NCBI GenBank assembly: GCA_025642075.2
Contig: JAODUO010000649.1
Span: 188,501 to 252,500 of the forward strand
Reading direction: 5' to 3'
Origin: Ridgeia piscesae
Taxonomy: Eukaryota; Annelida; Polychaeta; Sabellida; Siboglinidae
DNA: 64,000 nt
Shown: in pieces, positions 32,101-44,288 of the stretch
How the letters are laid out: the number at the start of each line of letters is the position of its first letter
Position numbering within the stretch: the stretch's first letter is position 1
Program-made: the position numbers and the translations under genes
Notes under the pieces: model-generated
Databases searched by the model: none
What the model saw: the letters and a program-made list of their open reading frames with translations, nothing else
Told to the model about the DNA's origin: nothing

Positions 32101-35100
32101 GCAAAAATATCCTGGAGACGACTAGTGGATGAGAAAGATTTGGGCTATCTTTTTCAAATTTAAATTTATTTCTACAACAACAACTACTACATACATTATC
32201 CATCATACATACAGTGCATACAATAAAAATTGTTGAAAATAGGGTAAAAGAAGTTTACTCTTATAATTGCGTAACTAAGTATATAAAGCATCTGAAGAGC
32301 GCAATAGAAGGTGCGACAACACTATTTCATCGAAAGAAGATACTGGAACACTTTTATCTTGAGACCAATAAGTTTGTGTAACCTCCTTTCCAAGATATCT
32401 GTTTTTTTTTTCATGATAGTGGGATCTACACAAGGCAATCAGTATTTGTATCCTCCATTCTGTGAATCTGACTACCTTCAGATTTGTAATAAATTATGAG
32501 AGAATGAATATGTTTTGATAACCAACTGGTACATGTCTTTTAGTAATGTTACTAAAGTACGATTTAGTAAAATATTAATTAACTGCAAGTATAACATGAA
32601 GGTAACTCGGTCTTCTTGAGGTGAAAACACCCTACATAATCCTTGTAAGTATTTGAAAAATAAGTGTGTTCACAATGATGAGATCGTAATACAACCAAAT
32701 TACTGAATGGAAAACAGGCATTCAGGAATCTGCCAAACAGATGAAAAGAAATGAGCCACTCACCTCCTCATAGACACTGGGAATGTGCATTTCTGTGTCT
32801 GACATTTTAATGAGCCACTCCTCTCCGTTTTTTCGCTCCACTCCGAAGTCATCCGTGAATGTCCGAAGTGACCTCAAGTGGAGGGCTTTCTACAAACACG
32901 GTGTAGGGTCTGATAAAAACTGATAATCAACGAATTAATTAATATTTCTGCCAGAGAATTTAACCAAAAGCACGCTGACCAATTAAAATGTGTGCCTTAA
33001 CCTATATAATTAAAAAAATCGAGTACCAGCAGAGGTGAGGGGAACCAACCACACGCAGGTGGCAGACCCCTGCAAATAAACCCCTTTGCAGCAGGAGAAA
33101 GCATCAAAGTGCCCCCAAACCCCTGTGTCATCGCATAAGCGATGGACCATAGCATTCTTACTGCCCCGTGACTGTAAAGTGTATTTCTACTATGTCCAAC
33201 ATTACAGTTACACTTTCCATAGAAATATACACTGTAATCATATTTCTAAGTATTCACTAACATATTTTTATTAATTCACTAAACATCTGAAATCATCCAT
33301 CAATCATTTATGGATGGATTATTAAAAAATTGTTAAACGGATAACAACATTACAATTATAATCATTCTTAATTAATGATCAGACCCTACCTTTTCTGTGA
33401 GCACGTAGGCGTTGACAAGTTCGACGACTTCCTCATATGCCCCCGGTATATACGCCCCCGTCTTCTTCCACAGCCACTCCTCCCCCGTCACCCTGGCAAC
33501 CCCCTCTTTGTCCAGGCACTCCTTCGATGCCCTTAGTTTGATCGCCTGGTTCGGGCGCACAACGGTTGCTCGGATGGTCTCGTCCACGACCACTTCCTTG
33601 CGGGGGATGTAGGTGCCTGCCACAACAGAGGTAGTAGGGCACTGAGCACAGACACACAGAGTTACAAGAGTCTAAGTCAGACAGACTATGTATGTAATAT
33701 AATATATAATGTGTGTGTGTATGTGTGTGTGTGTGTGTGTGCGCGTGTGCGCGTGTGTGTGTGTGTGTGTGTCGCGAGCGTGTGTGTAAAAGTATAAGTA
33801 ATAACATATTTAGCCGTTTGAACAACAGCTCCACCCACCAATCCACCCACCCAACCCTTTGAACAACAGCTTCACCCACCAACCCACCCACCCAACCCTT
33901 TGAACAACAGCTTCACCCACCAACCCACCCACCCAACTCTTTGAACAACAGCTTCACCCACCAACCCACCCACCCAACTCTTTGAACAACAGCTTCACCC
34001 ACCAACCAACCTTTGAACAACAGCTTCACCCACCAACCCAACCCTTTGAACAACAGCTTCACCCACCAATCCAACTCTTTGAACAACAGCTTCACCCACC
34101 AACCCACCCACCCAACTCTTTGAACAACAGCTTTACCCACCAACCCAACCCTTTGAACAACAGCTCCACCCACCAACCCAACCCTTTGAAAACAACTGCA
34201 CCCACCCACCCAACCCTTTGAAAACAGCTCTTCCCACCAACACACCCTCCCAACCCTTTGAAAACAGCCCTACCCACCAACCCACCCATCCAACCCTTTG
34301 AACAACAGCTCCACCCACAAACACACTTACCCACCCAACCCTTTGAACAACAGCTCCACCCACCAACCCACCCACCCATTCAACCCTTTCAACAACAGCT
34401 CCACCCACCATCCCACCCAACCCTTTCAACAACAGCTCCATCCACCAACCCACCCAACCACCCAACCCTTTGAACAACAGCTCCACCCACCAACCCAGTG
34501 AACAACAGCTCCACCCACCAACCCACCCAACCCTTTGAACAACAGCTCCACCCACCAACCCACCCAACCCTTTGAACAACAGCTTCACACACCAACCCAA
34601 CCCTTTGAACAACAGCTCTATCCACCAACCCACCTACCAGCCCTCTTAATAACATCCCTACCCACCAATCCACCCACCCAACCCTTTGAAAACAGCTCCA
34701 CCCACCAACCCAACCCTTTGAAAACAACTCCACCCACCCACCCAACCCGTTGAAAACAGCTCTACCCACCAACACACCCACCCAACCCTTTGAAAACAGC
34801 CCTACCCACCAACCCACCCATCCAACCCTTTGAACAACAGCTCCACCCACAAACACACTTACCCACCCAACCCTTTGAACAACAGCTCCACCCACCAACC
34901 CACCCACCCATTCAACCCTTTCAACAACAGCTCCACCCACCAACCCACCCAACCCTTTCAACAACAGCTCCATCCACCAACCCTCCCAACCCTTTGAACA
35001 ACAGCTCCACCCACCAACCCAGTGAACAACAGCTCCACCCACCAACCCACCCAACCCTTTGAACAACAGCTCCACCCACCAACCCACCCAACCCTTTGAA

Positions 35101-36191
35101 CAACAGCTTCACACACCAACCCAACCCTTTGAACAACAGCTCCATCCACCAATCCACCCACCCAGCCCTCTGAACAACAGCCCTACCCACCAACCCAGCC
35201 ACCCAACCCTTGGAACAACAGCTCCACCCACCAACACACCCACCCAACCCTTTGAAAACAGCCCTACCCACCAACCCACCCACGCAACCATTTGAACAAC
35301 AGCTCCACGCACCAACCCACCCACAAAACCTTTTGAAAACAGCCCTACCCACCAACCCACCCACCCAACCCTTTGAAAACAGCTCTACCCACCAACATAC
35401 CCACCCAACCCTTTGAACAACAGCTCCACCCACCAACCCACCCATCCAAACCTTTGAACAACAGCTCCACCCACCAACCCACCCATCCAACCCTTTGAAC
35501 AACAGCTCCACCCACCAACCCACCCATCCAACCCTTTGAACAACAGCTCCACCCACCAACCCATCCATCCAACCCTTTGAACAACAGCTCTACCCACCAA
35601 TCCACCCAACCACCCAACCCTTTGATCAACAGCTCCACCCACCAACCCACCCAACCCTTTAAACAACATCCCTACCCACCTGGTCCCTCAAACAGCCACT
35701 GGTCACCAGCCGTTCTCTTCTCTCCGTTACTGTCTTCGAAATCAAAGACAGCTCTCAGTCTGAGGGCAGTGTTGGCGGGGACCACCTTCAGGGCCGTGAC
35801 GCCCTGCTTCAGCACCTCCCCGGGGTAAAGAGGGAAGGGGTCTTGGGCCAGTCGGATCTCCTGGTCAGCGTGGAGCAGTCTCACTTGACCGGCCGTATCA
35901 AACAACACCGCGCCATCCTTGTTCCGCATCACTGGGTTCTCAATGACACAGTAGTGACGCGGTGGCACAGTGATCATCTTTTCTGGCCCTGAGATGACCC
36001 TAAAACCAACATTGTCAGCTGCATTGAGAGGAGTATAAATGAATGGGTACTTGGATAGGTCCACCCTGATTTACTTGAAATATTTATAAACATTTATGCA
36101 AATTGTTATATTCTGATTTGTGCATAGTGCAATAAAAATTGACTTTTATGTATATATGTTTGCTGTCTCCATCGCTCTCTCTCTCTTCTTA

Positions 36192-36258
<67 letters not shown>

Positions 36259-36370
36259 ATCCCCTCTCTCTTTCCTTTCTCTCTCCCTCTCTCCTCTCTC
36301 CCTCTCTCTTCTCTCTCCCTCTCTCTCCCCCTACCTTTCACTCTATATATCTATGTCATTCAATGTTTAC

Positions 36371-36422
<52 letters not shown>

Positions 36423-36884
36423 CGTATATTATACGTATATATACTATACATACGTATACGTATACGTATACGTATACGTATCGTATACGTATATACGTTA
36501 GTACGTATATATATATATATACACACACACACAATTTATATATATGTATTCTAAAGTACACAAAACCATGAGATAAAGTTAGTGATCAAGTTTGACAACA
36601 TACACTGTACAAAAACACAGTGCTGGATACGTTTGTCAGTCAACCAGCCATCCCATGAAAATTAACACACACTCACATCTGACTTCAAAAAGAACTCCCG
36701 ACACCTACCCCCGGGTAGTCATGACAAACCCTACTCACCGGACATGGTCCTGTCGAATGAAGGTCTGTGGTCCGACCTGCAGACTCGTGACATTTGAGTT
36801 CTGGTCTAGTTCGTGGAGGTAATGGTAGGGCGGGATACGAAACAACGTATCGTCGTTGTTATGCTGGGGTTTCTTTGACGCCAT
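25142..36884 (-). CDS. MVP: Major vault protein, complete, 12 coding exons
   Basis: MVP is the structural protein that forms the cytoplasmic vault ribonucleoprotein shell. Exons in transcript order: 36884-36739, 35999-35680, 33616-33390, 32889-32764, 31915-31685, 30906-30518, 29643-29446, 28718-28571, 27945-27734, 27269-27026, 26351-26163, 25294-25142. All junctions are GT-AG and phases join to 2583 nt, 860 aa (human is about 893). Landmarks: [16 protein letters not shown] in exon 1, [13 protein letters not shown] and [19 protein letters not shown] in exon 2, [11 protein letters not shown] in exon 5, [11 protein letters not shown] in exon 6, [20 protein letters not shown] (shoulder) in exon 8, [14 protein letters not shown] in exon 9, a charged cap helix in exons 10-11, and a cap ring ending in exon 12 near [15 protein letters not shown]. 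The start ATG (36882-36884) follows GCAAAG; a CAG 31 nt upstream suggests a separate 5' UTR exon. The call is very secure. Confidence 0.97.
25400..25495. repeat. Dispersed 'TTTATATAGCGC' repeat with TAA microsatellite
   Basis: AATAATAATAATAAG is followed by AACATTTATATAGCGCCATA and, about 40 bp later, GGAGGCGCTGTACATGAG. The same design occurs at about 52105-52190. It matches a small repeat type common in marine invertebrate genomes whose GCGC halves can pair. It lies in the last MVP intron. Confidence 0.6.
28223..28280. repeat. Perfect 58-bp palindrome in an MVP intron
   Basis: Every base from 28223 pairs with its mirror up to 28280, with no loop; the centre is AAATTT at 28249-28254. One arm reads TTTCTTTCTTACAAACATGA followed by GATAATAAA. 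It lies between MVP exons 8 and 9, about 280 bp from the exon 9 acceptor. Confidence 0.95.
28881..29280. mobile_element. MITE-like family S, copy 1, expanded by (AAAAC)n
   Basis: The ends are GGTGCGAACTCCTGGG and, reversed, GGTACCATCTCCTCTGTCC, an imperfect terminal inverted repeat. Shared interior: GAAGGTTTATTGTCTGCCAA, TTCTGCCTGCAACACGTTG, GACTTCCCGTTACAAATTAC. An (AAAAC)n array (29040-29153, about 23 copies) sits inside. Other copies: 31050-31334 (inverted), an end fragment at 38398-38457, and a partial at about 55182-55345. It is in the MVP intron between exons 7 and 8. Confidence 0.65.
31050..31334 (-). mobile_element. MITE-like family S, copy 2 (inverted)
   Basis: On the - strand it starts GGTGCCAACTCCTCTG (31334 downward) and runs through TTCTGCCTGCCAATTTGGG and CTAGACAGCAGATTTCCCG to GTTACAAATTACTGCTG. 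It agrees in order with copy 1 but without the AAAAC array. It lies in the MVP intron between exons 5 and 6. Confidence 0.65.
33830..35670. repeat. MVP: Minisatellite filling MVP intron 2 (about 37-42 bp unit, roughly 46 copies)
   Basis: The unit is made of CCCACCCACCCAACCCTTTG, AACAACAGCTCCACC and CACCAA. A higher-order block of about 532 bp is duplicated: text starting near 34271 reappears near 34803. The first unit on the transcript side begins at the exon 2 splice donor, with the donor text GTGGGTAGGGATGTT recurring in many units as GTGGGTAGGGCTGTT. Long frames on either strand are repeat artefacts. A short (GT)n tract at about 33710-33772 lies beside it. Confidence 0.95.
36180..36525. 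repeat. Microsatellite block in MVP intron 1
   Basis: (TA)n at 36194-36256, a CTCT pyrimidine tract to about 36350, (TA)n again, then CGTATA repeats and a short CA run at 36520-36532. Confidence 0.92.
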
Positions 36885-36899
36885 CTTTGCAGGTCTGCC

Positions 36900-39800
36900 T
36901 TGCTTCTATATATTCAGGTTCTGGAAGCAAACATGGATGACCAATTAAAAACGAATGCAAATTATTACCTATTTTATGGCTAACACTAATCAGCCTTATG
37001 GGAAATATTGTTCATCCCTCTACAGCCGGATCATTCTAAAAGAGTCTGTGCCATGTCACATGACTCACATCACATGACATTGGTTTGTGATTAAGCCACA
37101 GGTGGTGGATCAAAATGTAGCAAGTTTCAATTAAAGTGTTTTTGTCAACTAATTAGCCTTCATAAGTCTGTGTGATTTAATCACAAGGTTTTTAATTTTT
37201 TTTTAAATGTTTATTAAATCAAGAAGGGACAACACTAATTAGATTAATACTATTATAACATAATTATTTTATTTCACAATATTTAATGGATGTTCCACAT
37301 AAGTTATTTTGCACAGGGATAGACACTTATAAGTGTATAACTTCATGTCTACTCCTTTTCAAAACTTATTTCTTCATTGTATGTTGTTCCTACCACGTGA
37401 CTTATTATTTATTTGACTTGTTTTGTTTGTTTTTAAATGTTGTGTGTTTTGAAATAAATTGAAATTGAAATATGATCAACAACCTAAATAGAAATGTGAC
37501 TGAATACCCAACACATCTATTCACAGTGTTATTTTACCTGTTAATGACAAGAGTACACAGAGGAAGTATTGTGCTGGCTGGAGACATGTATGAGATCGTG
37601 GCAGGCTGTGTCAAGTATATGCAGCGAAGCATTAAATATAATATGTGATACAGTGTAGAGTGAGTACACTGCTGTGTACATAACCAGTAACACGCAGTTC
37701 GGTGGGAACACAAACTGCAACCTAAACAACAAGCCAAGCCAAGTAAACTCACGCATGCAACAATTGTGACACTGTTACCCCAAGAGGGCTGGTTAACCCT
37801 ATCTCATTTTTATTTGCTTTTCGTTTGATAAATTTATTTGATTTTAGCAGTGTTTTTGTGTTAGTCATCTTGCTTAAATTAAAGTTTTTTTTAAAAGAAT
37901 TTTGTTCCTAATGATCTCTATATTTTTAATTGTCTTAGTAACTACACTTGAGCTATATTGATGTGAACATAATATTATATGAAAAAACCCTAGGAGATGC
38001 CACCTTCAGTTTAACCCTCCCAGTTATTCACCACAATTACTACCAGTACACATGTTTGGCCACTGGACATGTTTGGACACTGTGAAGCTCTACAAGATGA
38101 TTATGATTTTACTGAACTATGTTTTTTGACAATATTTTTGTGTATCTGTAGGCCCCCCACCTATCAAGACCTTTGCAATTACAGTATTTATTTGGACATA
38201 ATAAATCATTTTTTTACTGAACATATTCCAGTACCTATCAGTTGCTAATATTGTTTCTTGATTTGTTCACATTAGTGAACAAGTCAAGAAAAAATATTAG
38301 CAGCACAAATTAATTAATGAAATTTGAAGCTGTACGTAAACAAACATCACAAAAACAATTATTTGTTACGTCCAAATAAATAGTGTAGTTACAAAGCGGA
38401 CTTCCCATTACAAATTACTACTCTAGCTGCCAATTGTGGACAGAGGAACTGGCACCCCCTTATAAACACTTCAGAGAACCTGCAAGAGGAAATATAAAGA
38501 TGACCAGTCATTATATAGATATAGGCAGTCAACACACAAATAGGCTCCAATTGAAGTGGCATGTGATTGTATATCAGCAGCTGAGGAGGTGTGACCTAGA
38601 TGTAAGCGTAAGCGGACTGTTGTGATTTCTGACTAGCCAGTAGTGACTATGACAGTCATGTGCCTCCAACAGAGTTGTGACTCTTGAGTCAGATGCAGCA
38701 TCATATAAAATTATGAAGTCAGTCATTCCTATAGTTAGGAAACCCCTCAGCAAGTGTGCTTGCGTAAGTTCACATAACCTTCAAAACCATATTTAGCATT
38801 ACGCATGGGCTACATATGGGTTGGTTGTCGCAAAATATTGCAGGGAAAATAAATTGCTACCTGCTGGGTAGTTCATTACAACAATGCACATTGTTGCTAC
38901 TGCGAATATCAGAACCAGAGCTATTAGACAGTAGCTGGGGCACTCCAAACGCGCACAGATCTCACTCAATCTCGGACATCTCGTCGTTTAGTACGGTATC
39001 TGTTTTAAGTTTTTATACCATTCATGTGAGGGCGCTGTGTGTTAAAGAGCCTCAGCTGAGACGCATTAGCTCAGTTAGAACTGTGGAACATGACAACCAT
39101 ATGTTGTGTCAGCTGAATCTGGGGCCTGTGGTTCTGGAGGCCCTATCACAATTAAGGGCTCAATATCACAATTAAGGGCCACATCACGTGTGGGTGGGTG
39201 GTGGCTTGAACCATGCATTACGCATTACATCTTTAGGACTTCACAAACTCATGAGAAACAAATTATACGAAAGACACAAACGATTTGTCTAGATACACGA
39301 CAGGTGACACGAGGTATCAGACTGTATATCTGCAAATAGATACTGTCATTGCAACCTGCTGAATAAACATTCCAATTTATAGCACATAGTAACAGTAACT
39401 AAAATGTAGTTATTCCCTGGCACATCCGAGTCCTCTCAGTGCACATTGGCTTCATTCTGTCACCAGTTTTTATCATACAGCAATATTTGTAATTTGTATT
39501 TTTACTTTGTTTGAAACATATAAGCACCAGTAAATCTACTTCGTACAGATATGTGGTGTTAATATAAAACTAATTGACTGATTGCATATTGATAAATAAT
39601 GTGTACACGTTTACTAAAAAATTACTGACAGATAAATTAAACACTAATACAGATTACAAGTCAGAACTTATCTGCAAATGACAGGTAACAACAGCCTATA
39701 TTTACATCCATGGTACATACACTGGTCGACACAACCAGCCGTGTCCCACCCACCTCAAAAGGTGCACAACCAACAGCTAACACAGGTCAGAAAACCACTA

Positions 39801-42224
39801 GCATACCAGAACAAACCTTGTGCCACTGAGCTCCACGTTGACCAATGCTATGTCCAAGTGGTCACTCACAACATCCAGTTCCGTCGCTACACCGGCTAGA
39901 TTTGTCCTAGCATGTATACTGTGGCCTGTGTATGCTGGGCGTGTGTCAGCACCTCACCAGCATGTGACTAGCGCTGGCCACTCCCAGGGTGGCACACGTA
40001 GCTGACTCGACTGTTTCTGTATTGATCTGCATTGCACCATGTCTGGCAATAAAGCTGTGAGGGCAGTGCGGCCAACCGCGACCACTGTCATTGTACAGTG
40101 TAGCTTGTAAACACATGACTCATGCACAAGCTTAATGCATAGAACCATGGCCTTGATATATGTAGCCAAGTTCTTAGCCCCCTAAGGCAGAAATCCCTGG
40201 CAGCTGTTCAAAGACTGTTACTAACGACGTAATTATAGACACAACTGTTTTACAGCTTCATATAAACTTAAAGGTGGCAATATTAAGATGTGTTTTGTGT
40301 CTGTTGTTTTTTTAATTGTCCTGTCACAATTGTATTGATCAAATCAAATAATTGAATTAGGCAAATGTGCATATCTCCACATGTGAATTCAAACTTTCAC
40401 AACTATGCATTGACCAAACAAGTTGTTATTGAATTAAAATGATTGGCATGAGAAATGTTATACATTAATTATAAACTCTCAATAGATGACAGTTTATATC
40501 ATACAAATAACATGACCTTAATAATAGTGGTAAATAACACTAAATAATTTAATGTGCATGTATATACCACATGTAGGCATCTGTACTGAAGTGGCTTATG
40601 ATACACAGCAAAACCAGTGACATAGATCCTTCCTATATTCTATTAAATGTGTACACAAATGTAAATAAAGTAACGGAACACAGGCCAAATGTTTGAGTAG
40701 TGACAGAGTGTATGCGGTTCAGCTTATCTGTTGTGGCATGAATAGGGTCAATCAGATTACAAAGTTTGCTTGATAAGTTAGCTTGTTATCTTTGCATACA
40801 TTTTTGACTATACAGAACATGCTGACTTTACAGAACATTTCTTTAATGACAAAAATACTGTGAAAGCACCACAAGCACCACATGGTGGAGCTATATAAAA
40901 TTTCATTTCATTGCTAAACTAAAAACTACTTTGTCACTCAAATTTGTACTTGAAAGGTGAATATAACTGCTTTACAAAAAATTGTTACATATCAATTCCC
41001 CAATGGAATCTGTAATTCTGCATCATGGTAATATTAGGGGAGGCATGATTTTTCATGAATATAAGTACATATTTATTGTAAAATGTATATCTTTGTGGAA
41101 CAATTCAGGAATGTCGTTTTAAGTGACCTGGTTAAGGTTACTACTAAATTAATTGTACTATAGTAACTATAAAAAACCTGTTAAAAACAACAGAAATAGT
41201 TCAAAGTTACACCATCGAAATGAATAGGACATTAATTTTACATTCATGCCAATCACTTATGCCAAGTATAACTACAGCTTCCCAACCAGATCAATAATTG
41301 GTGTTAATCTAAAATTCACACTACCCGGTAGATTGTTATTGCCAGCTTACTCTTGCTTATCTCCTGGAATCAATAACGCCTGAATAAATGATTTTAATTA
41401 TGCATCATTTCAATGACAACAGTCTCTCATGATAATGCACATGGTGCTTGAATTATAACACCATCTGGTGGCTGAAGATGCAGACATAAGACTATTTAAC
41501 CCTAATTAATTGCCAGTTGTCTCTTGATTAAAAGATAAAAGGGATGACAACAGTTTACTGCAACACAATAGGAATGGTCAAACCTATGTATGACTTTATG
41601 AGATATACAGTTTATACAATAAGTTGTTAAACATATACATAAAAAAAATTAAATGCCATAGTATGTAATTTAACTATCATAGATGGACAACAGGTTAACA
41701 TGAAACTACAGATAATGGTGCAGACACAGCTATGTCATGGTGACATGGACCATATATGATTATGTTAATAGATTTATGCACATAATTTTATGGATATGCG
41801 ATAGTACTATGGTTAGCAATTTATTAGTACATCTACCTGGCATGTGGCCATGATAAAAACCTGGCTCTTAATACTACATGGGAACTGTATATATCCCCAT
41901 AGTGATCGACTCATGATCACGTTAAATTAATGGTTAATGTCAGTCCTGTCTCAAACTGGGATATAAAACAACTGCTGAGGACGCCCTGGCAGTGAACACC
42001 CACAGCGTCAGCACAGAAACGTCGGCTGACTAGTTTAATGAGACCTCATATCATATAATCATGGCATTGGTCGACGTCCACTGTAACCACAATACAAAGT
42101 TGAAGACCTGCCACTGGCCCCCTGCCTGCCTGGCACTGAGTGCTGGAAACAACTAGGTGTAGGAACTAGAAATTAAGTCATTAGATCATAGATGCAAATT
42201 AATGTATACCCATAGACATAATAT
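36900..42224. other. Intergenic region upstream of MVP, no gene recognised
   Basis: Open frames here are short and match nothing I know. A fragment of MITE family S lies at 38398-38457. A segment at about 38930-39005 (CAAACGCGCACAGATC, CGTCGTTTAGTACGGTAT) has an inverted partner at about 44432-44492. Unannotated 5' UTR exons or the promoter of MVP may lie in 36.9-37.8 kb; I cannot place them. Confidence 0.5.
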
Positions 42225-44288
42225 CAGAGATGGAGTAATCGTACTCGAGTACTTGTACTCGTACTCGAGTACGAGTACTTTTTGAGTACTCGTACTAGTA
42301 CTCGAGTACGAAGGAAAGTAATCGTACTCGTACTCGAGTACATTACCAAAGTAATCGTACTCACGATTACTTCTCACGATTACATTTTTTTCATATGAAC
42401 AGTTGCAAGCAAATATATTAGACAGATAAAAATGGCAATATTAGAAGTAATCTAATAAATGTAATAATAATCAAGGTATTCATTTTCTATTACTGTTGAG
42501 CATTTCAGTTAAATAAATATTCAGTCAGATTTCTCTAATTAATACCTTCTCTTCCCAGAGAAGCAACATCTCCTCACCCTCCTACTTAGTACAAAGTACA
42601 AGTTATATTGTGGCAGTCCCTGGGAAGCACTGCAGGAGATAAGCATCCCCTAACATCTTGCTTTGTAATTTTAGAAGCCAGGCCTCAGCCCCACCTGTAC
42701 TGTTTGCTCTGTCAGTATGGTGTGAATGACTGGTCATATTTCCAACATCCAGAATCCTGACTGGGTCTGGGCGGTTAACTGCTAAAACCCTGTCTATTAT
42801 GTTTAATTAAGTGCAAACTGTAAACCTGTCTAAATCCACAACCATTCTGTGTTTGTCCCATCCAGACATGGGGTCAAATACATTGGAATGTATTTAAATA
42901 CAAATATTCTTGAGGGATTACAAATACTTTTTAAATATAAATGTATTTAAATATGAATACATTGAAAAGTATTTCAAATACTTGTTCATATATTTTTCAA
43001 ATACTTTTCATTTTGTATTACTATGTAGGTAAAAGAAAAGCAACACATATATTGAGACACCTAGTTTATAGGCATAATTAGTGATTTGCTCATATGATGA
43101 CAAGCAGACCAGTGCTAGGGAGTATTGTTATTGCTAACTGCATCACAGTGACAACTGACTGAAAGAGGTAAAGGCCAAAATATATTGTTTGTATGTTACG
43201 CCAGGAGGTCCATAATAATATAACGCCTATGTTGCCCTCAGAAGAGACAATGCTAATCATTGCTAGGATGTTGTGAGGAAGGCTCAACTTAAAAGTCAGC
43301 CAGGAAACCAGAATAACCTAGTGCCAAATTGAACCCTGACTAAAGAACAAAAGGGGATATTGACCTATGGTCACTGTTAGGTCCATCCTCTGGCTCTGAG
43401 CAAACACAAGTTGTGGTCACTGCAGGGCCAGGGGGAAGCCTGCTGTTAAGTGTCTTCATCAGTAATTAGCACTGTTGGGTGAAGTTGCAGTGCATTAAGG
43501 TAATCAGTTTGGCAGGCATTACATGTGACAGTGAAAAAGAAATGTTGATACTGACAATGTATTTTTTTTAAATATTTGAACAAGTCAAATACTTTAGGAA
43601 AGTATTTAAATACAAATACTTTTAATTCCTAAACATCAAATACAAATATTTTAAAAAGTATTTAAATACTTTCAAATACAAATGTATTTGACCCCATGTC
43701 TGGACCCATCTGATATACTACTCTTTTGAATATGCCCCCCTGGTTTTGAAGTGTTGTTATTGTAATGTATTTGATCATGTGTATTTGAAATTTTTAAATG
43801 CCTCCTATTTGTATTTGATTCAGAAACCATAAATTAAATTATTAATCCAGCATTAAATGATTCATCCAATACCTGAGATAGTCGTCTAATTATTAATAAC
43901 AATAACACCTGGATAGTGGATAGCAGTAATCAGTTAGAACATTAGTGACACACAACAGAACAACAATGACACCTAGGGATTCCATGAAAGTCGCCTTTAT
44001 GTTAGAAACAGGATATTCATTAAAGTAATCATGAAAGTAATCATACTTATATTCTAAAGTAATCGTACTCGTACTCGAGTATATTGTAAAGTAATCGTAC
44101 TCGTACTCGAGTACATTTGTTTTCTTCGTACTCGTACTGTATCAGTTCAGATCACATCTGATCGTACTCGATCACGATTACTGTACTCGTACTCGTACTC
44201 GTACTCGTACTCGTACTCGTACTCATGCATGTTCAAAGTAATCGTACTCGTACTCGAGTACATTTGTATTGTACTCACTCCATCTCTG
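42225..44288. mobile_element. hAT-like non-autonomous DNA transposon, 2064 bp, with perfect 8-bp target duplication
   Basis: Left end CAGAGATGGAGTAATCGTAC, right end (reversed) CAGAGATGGAGTGAGTAC. Both sides are flanked by CATAATAT (42217-42224 and 44289-44296), a perfect 8-bp target-site duplication as made by hAT transposases. CGTACTCGAGTAC-type palindromic repeats fill both terminal regions (42238-42380, 44050-44275). There is no transposase ORF. A second element of the same superfamily is nested at 42863-43702. Confidence 0.88.
42863..43702. mobile_element. Nested hAT-like MITE, 840 bp
   Basis: The left end CAGACATGGGGTCAAATACA matches the reversed right end over 20 bases. Flanks are GTCCCATC (42855-42862) and GACCCATC (43703-43710), an 8-bp duplication with one mismatch. 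Subterminal regions are rich in ATTTAAATAC. No transposase ORF is seen. Confidence 0.88.

Noticed and set aside
33433..35650. Many Trp/Gly/Val-rich or Pro/His/Thr-rich ORFs of up to 232 aa
   Set aside because: All follow the MVP intron 2 minisatellite in different frames, while the true exons on either side join cleanly across it.
39064..39140. tRNA-like box A (TTAGCTCAGTTAGA) suggesting a tRNA gene or SINE head
   Set aside because: The box B candidate (GGTTCTGGAGG) is poor and no cloverleaf could be drawn, so this is too weak to list.
38816..39175. 119-aa ORF upstream of MVP
   Set aside because: No domain, no splice context and it overlaps a segment that recurs inverted at 44.4 kb.
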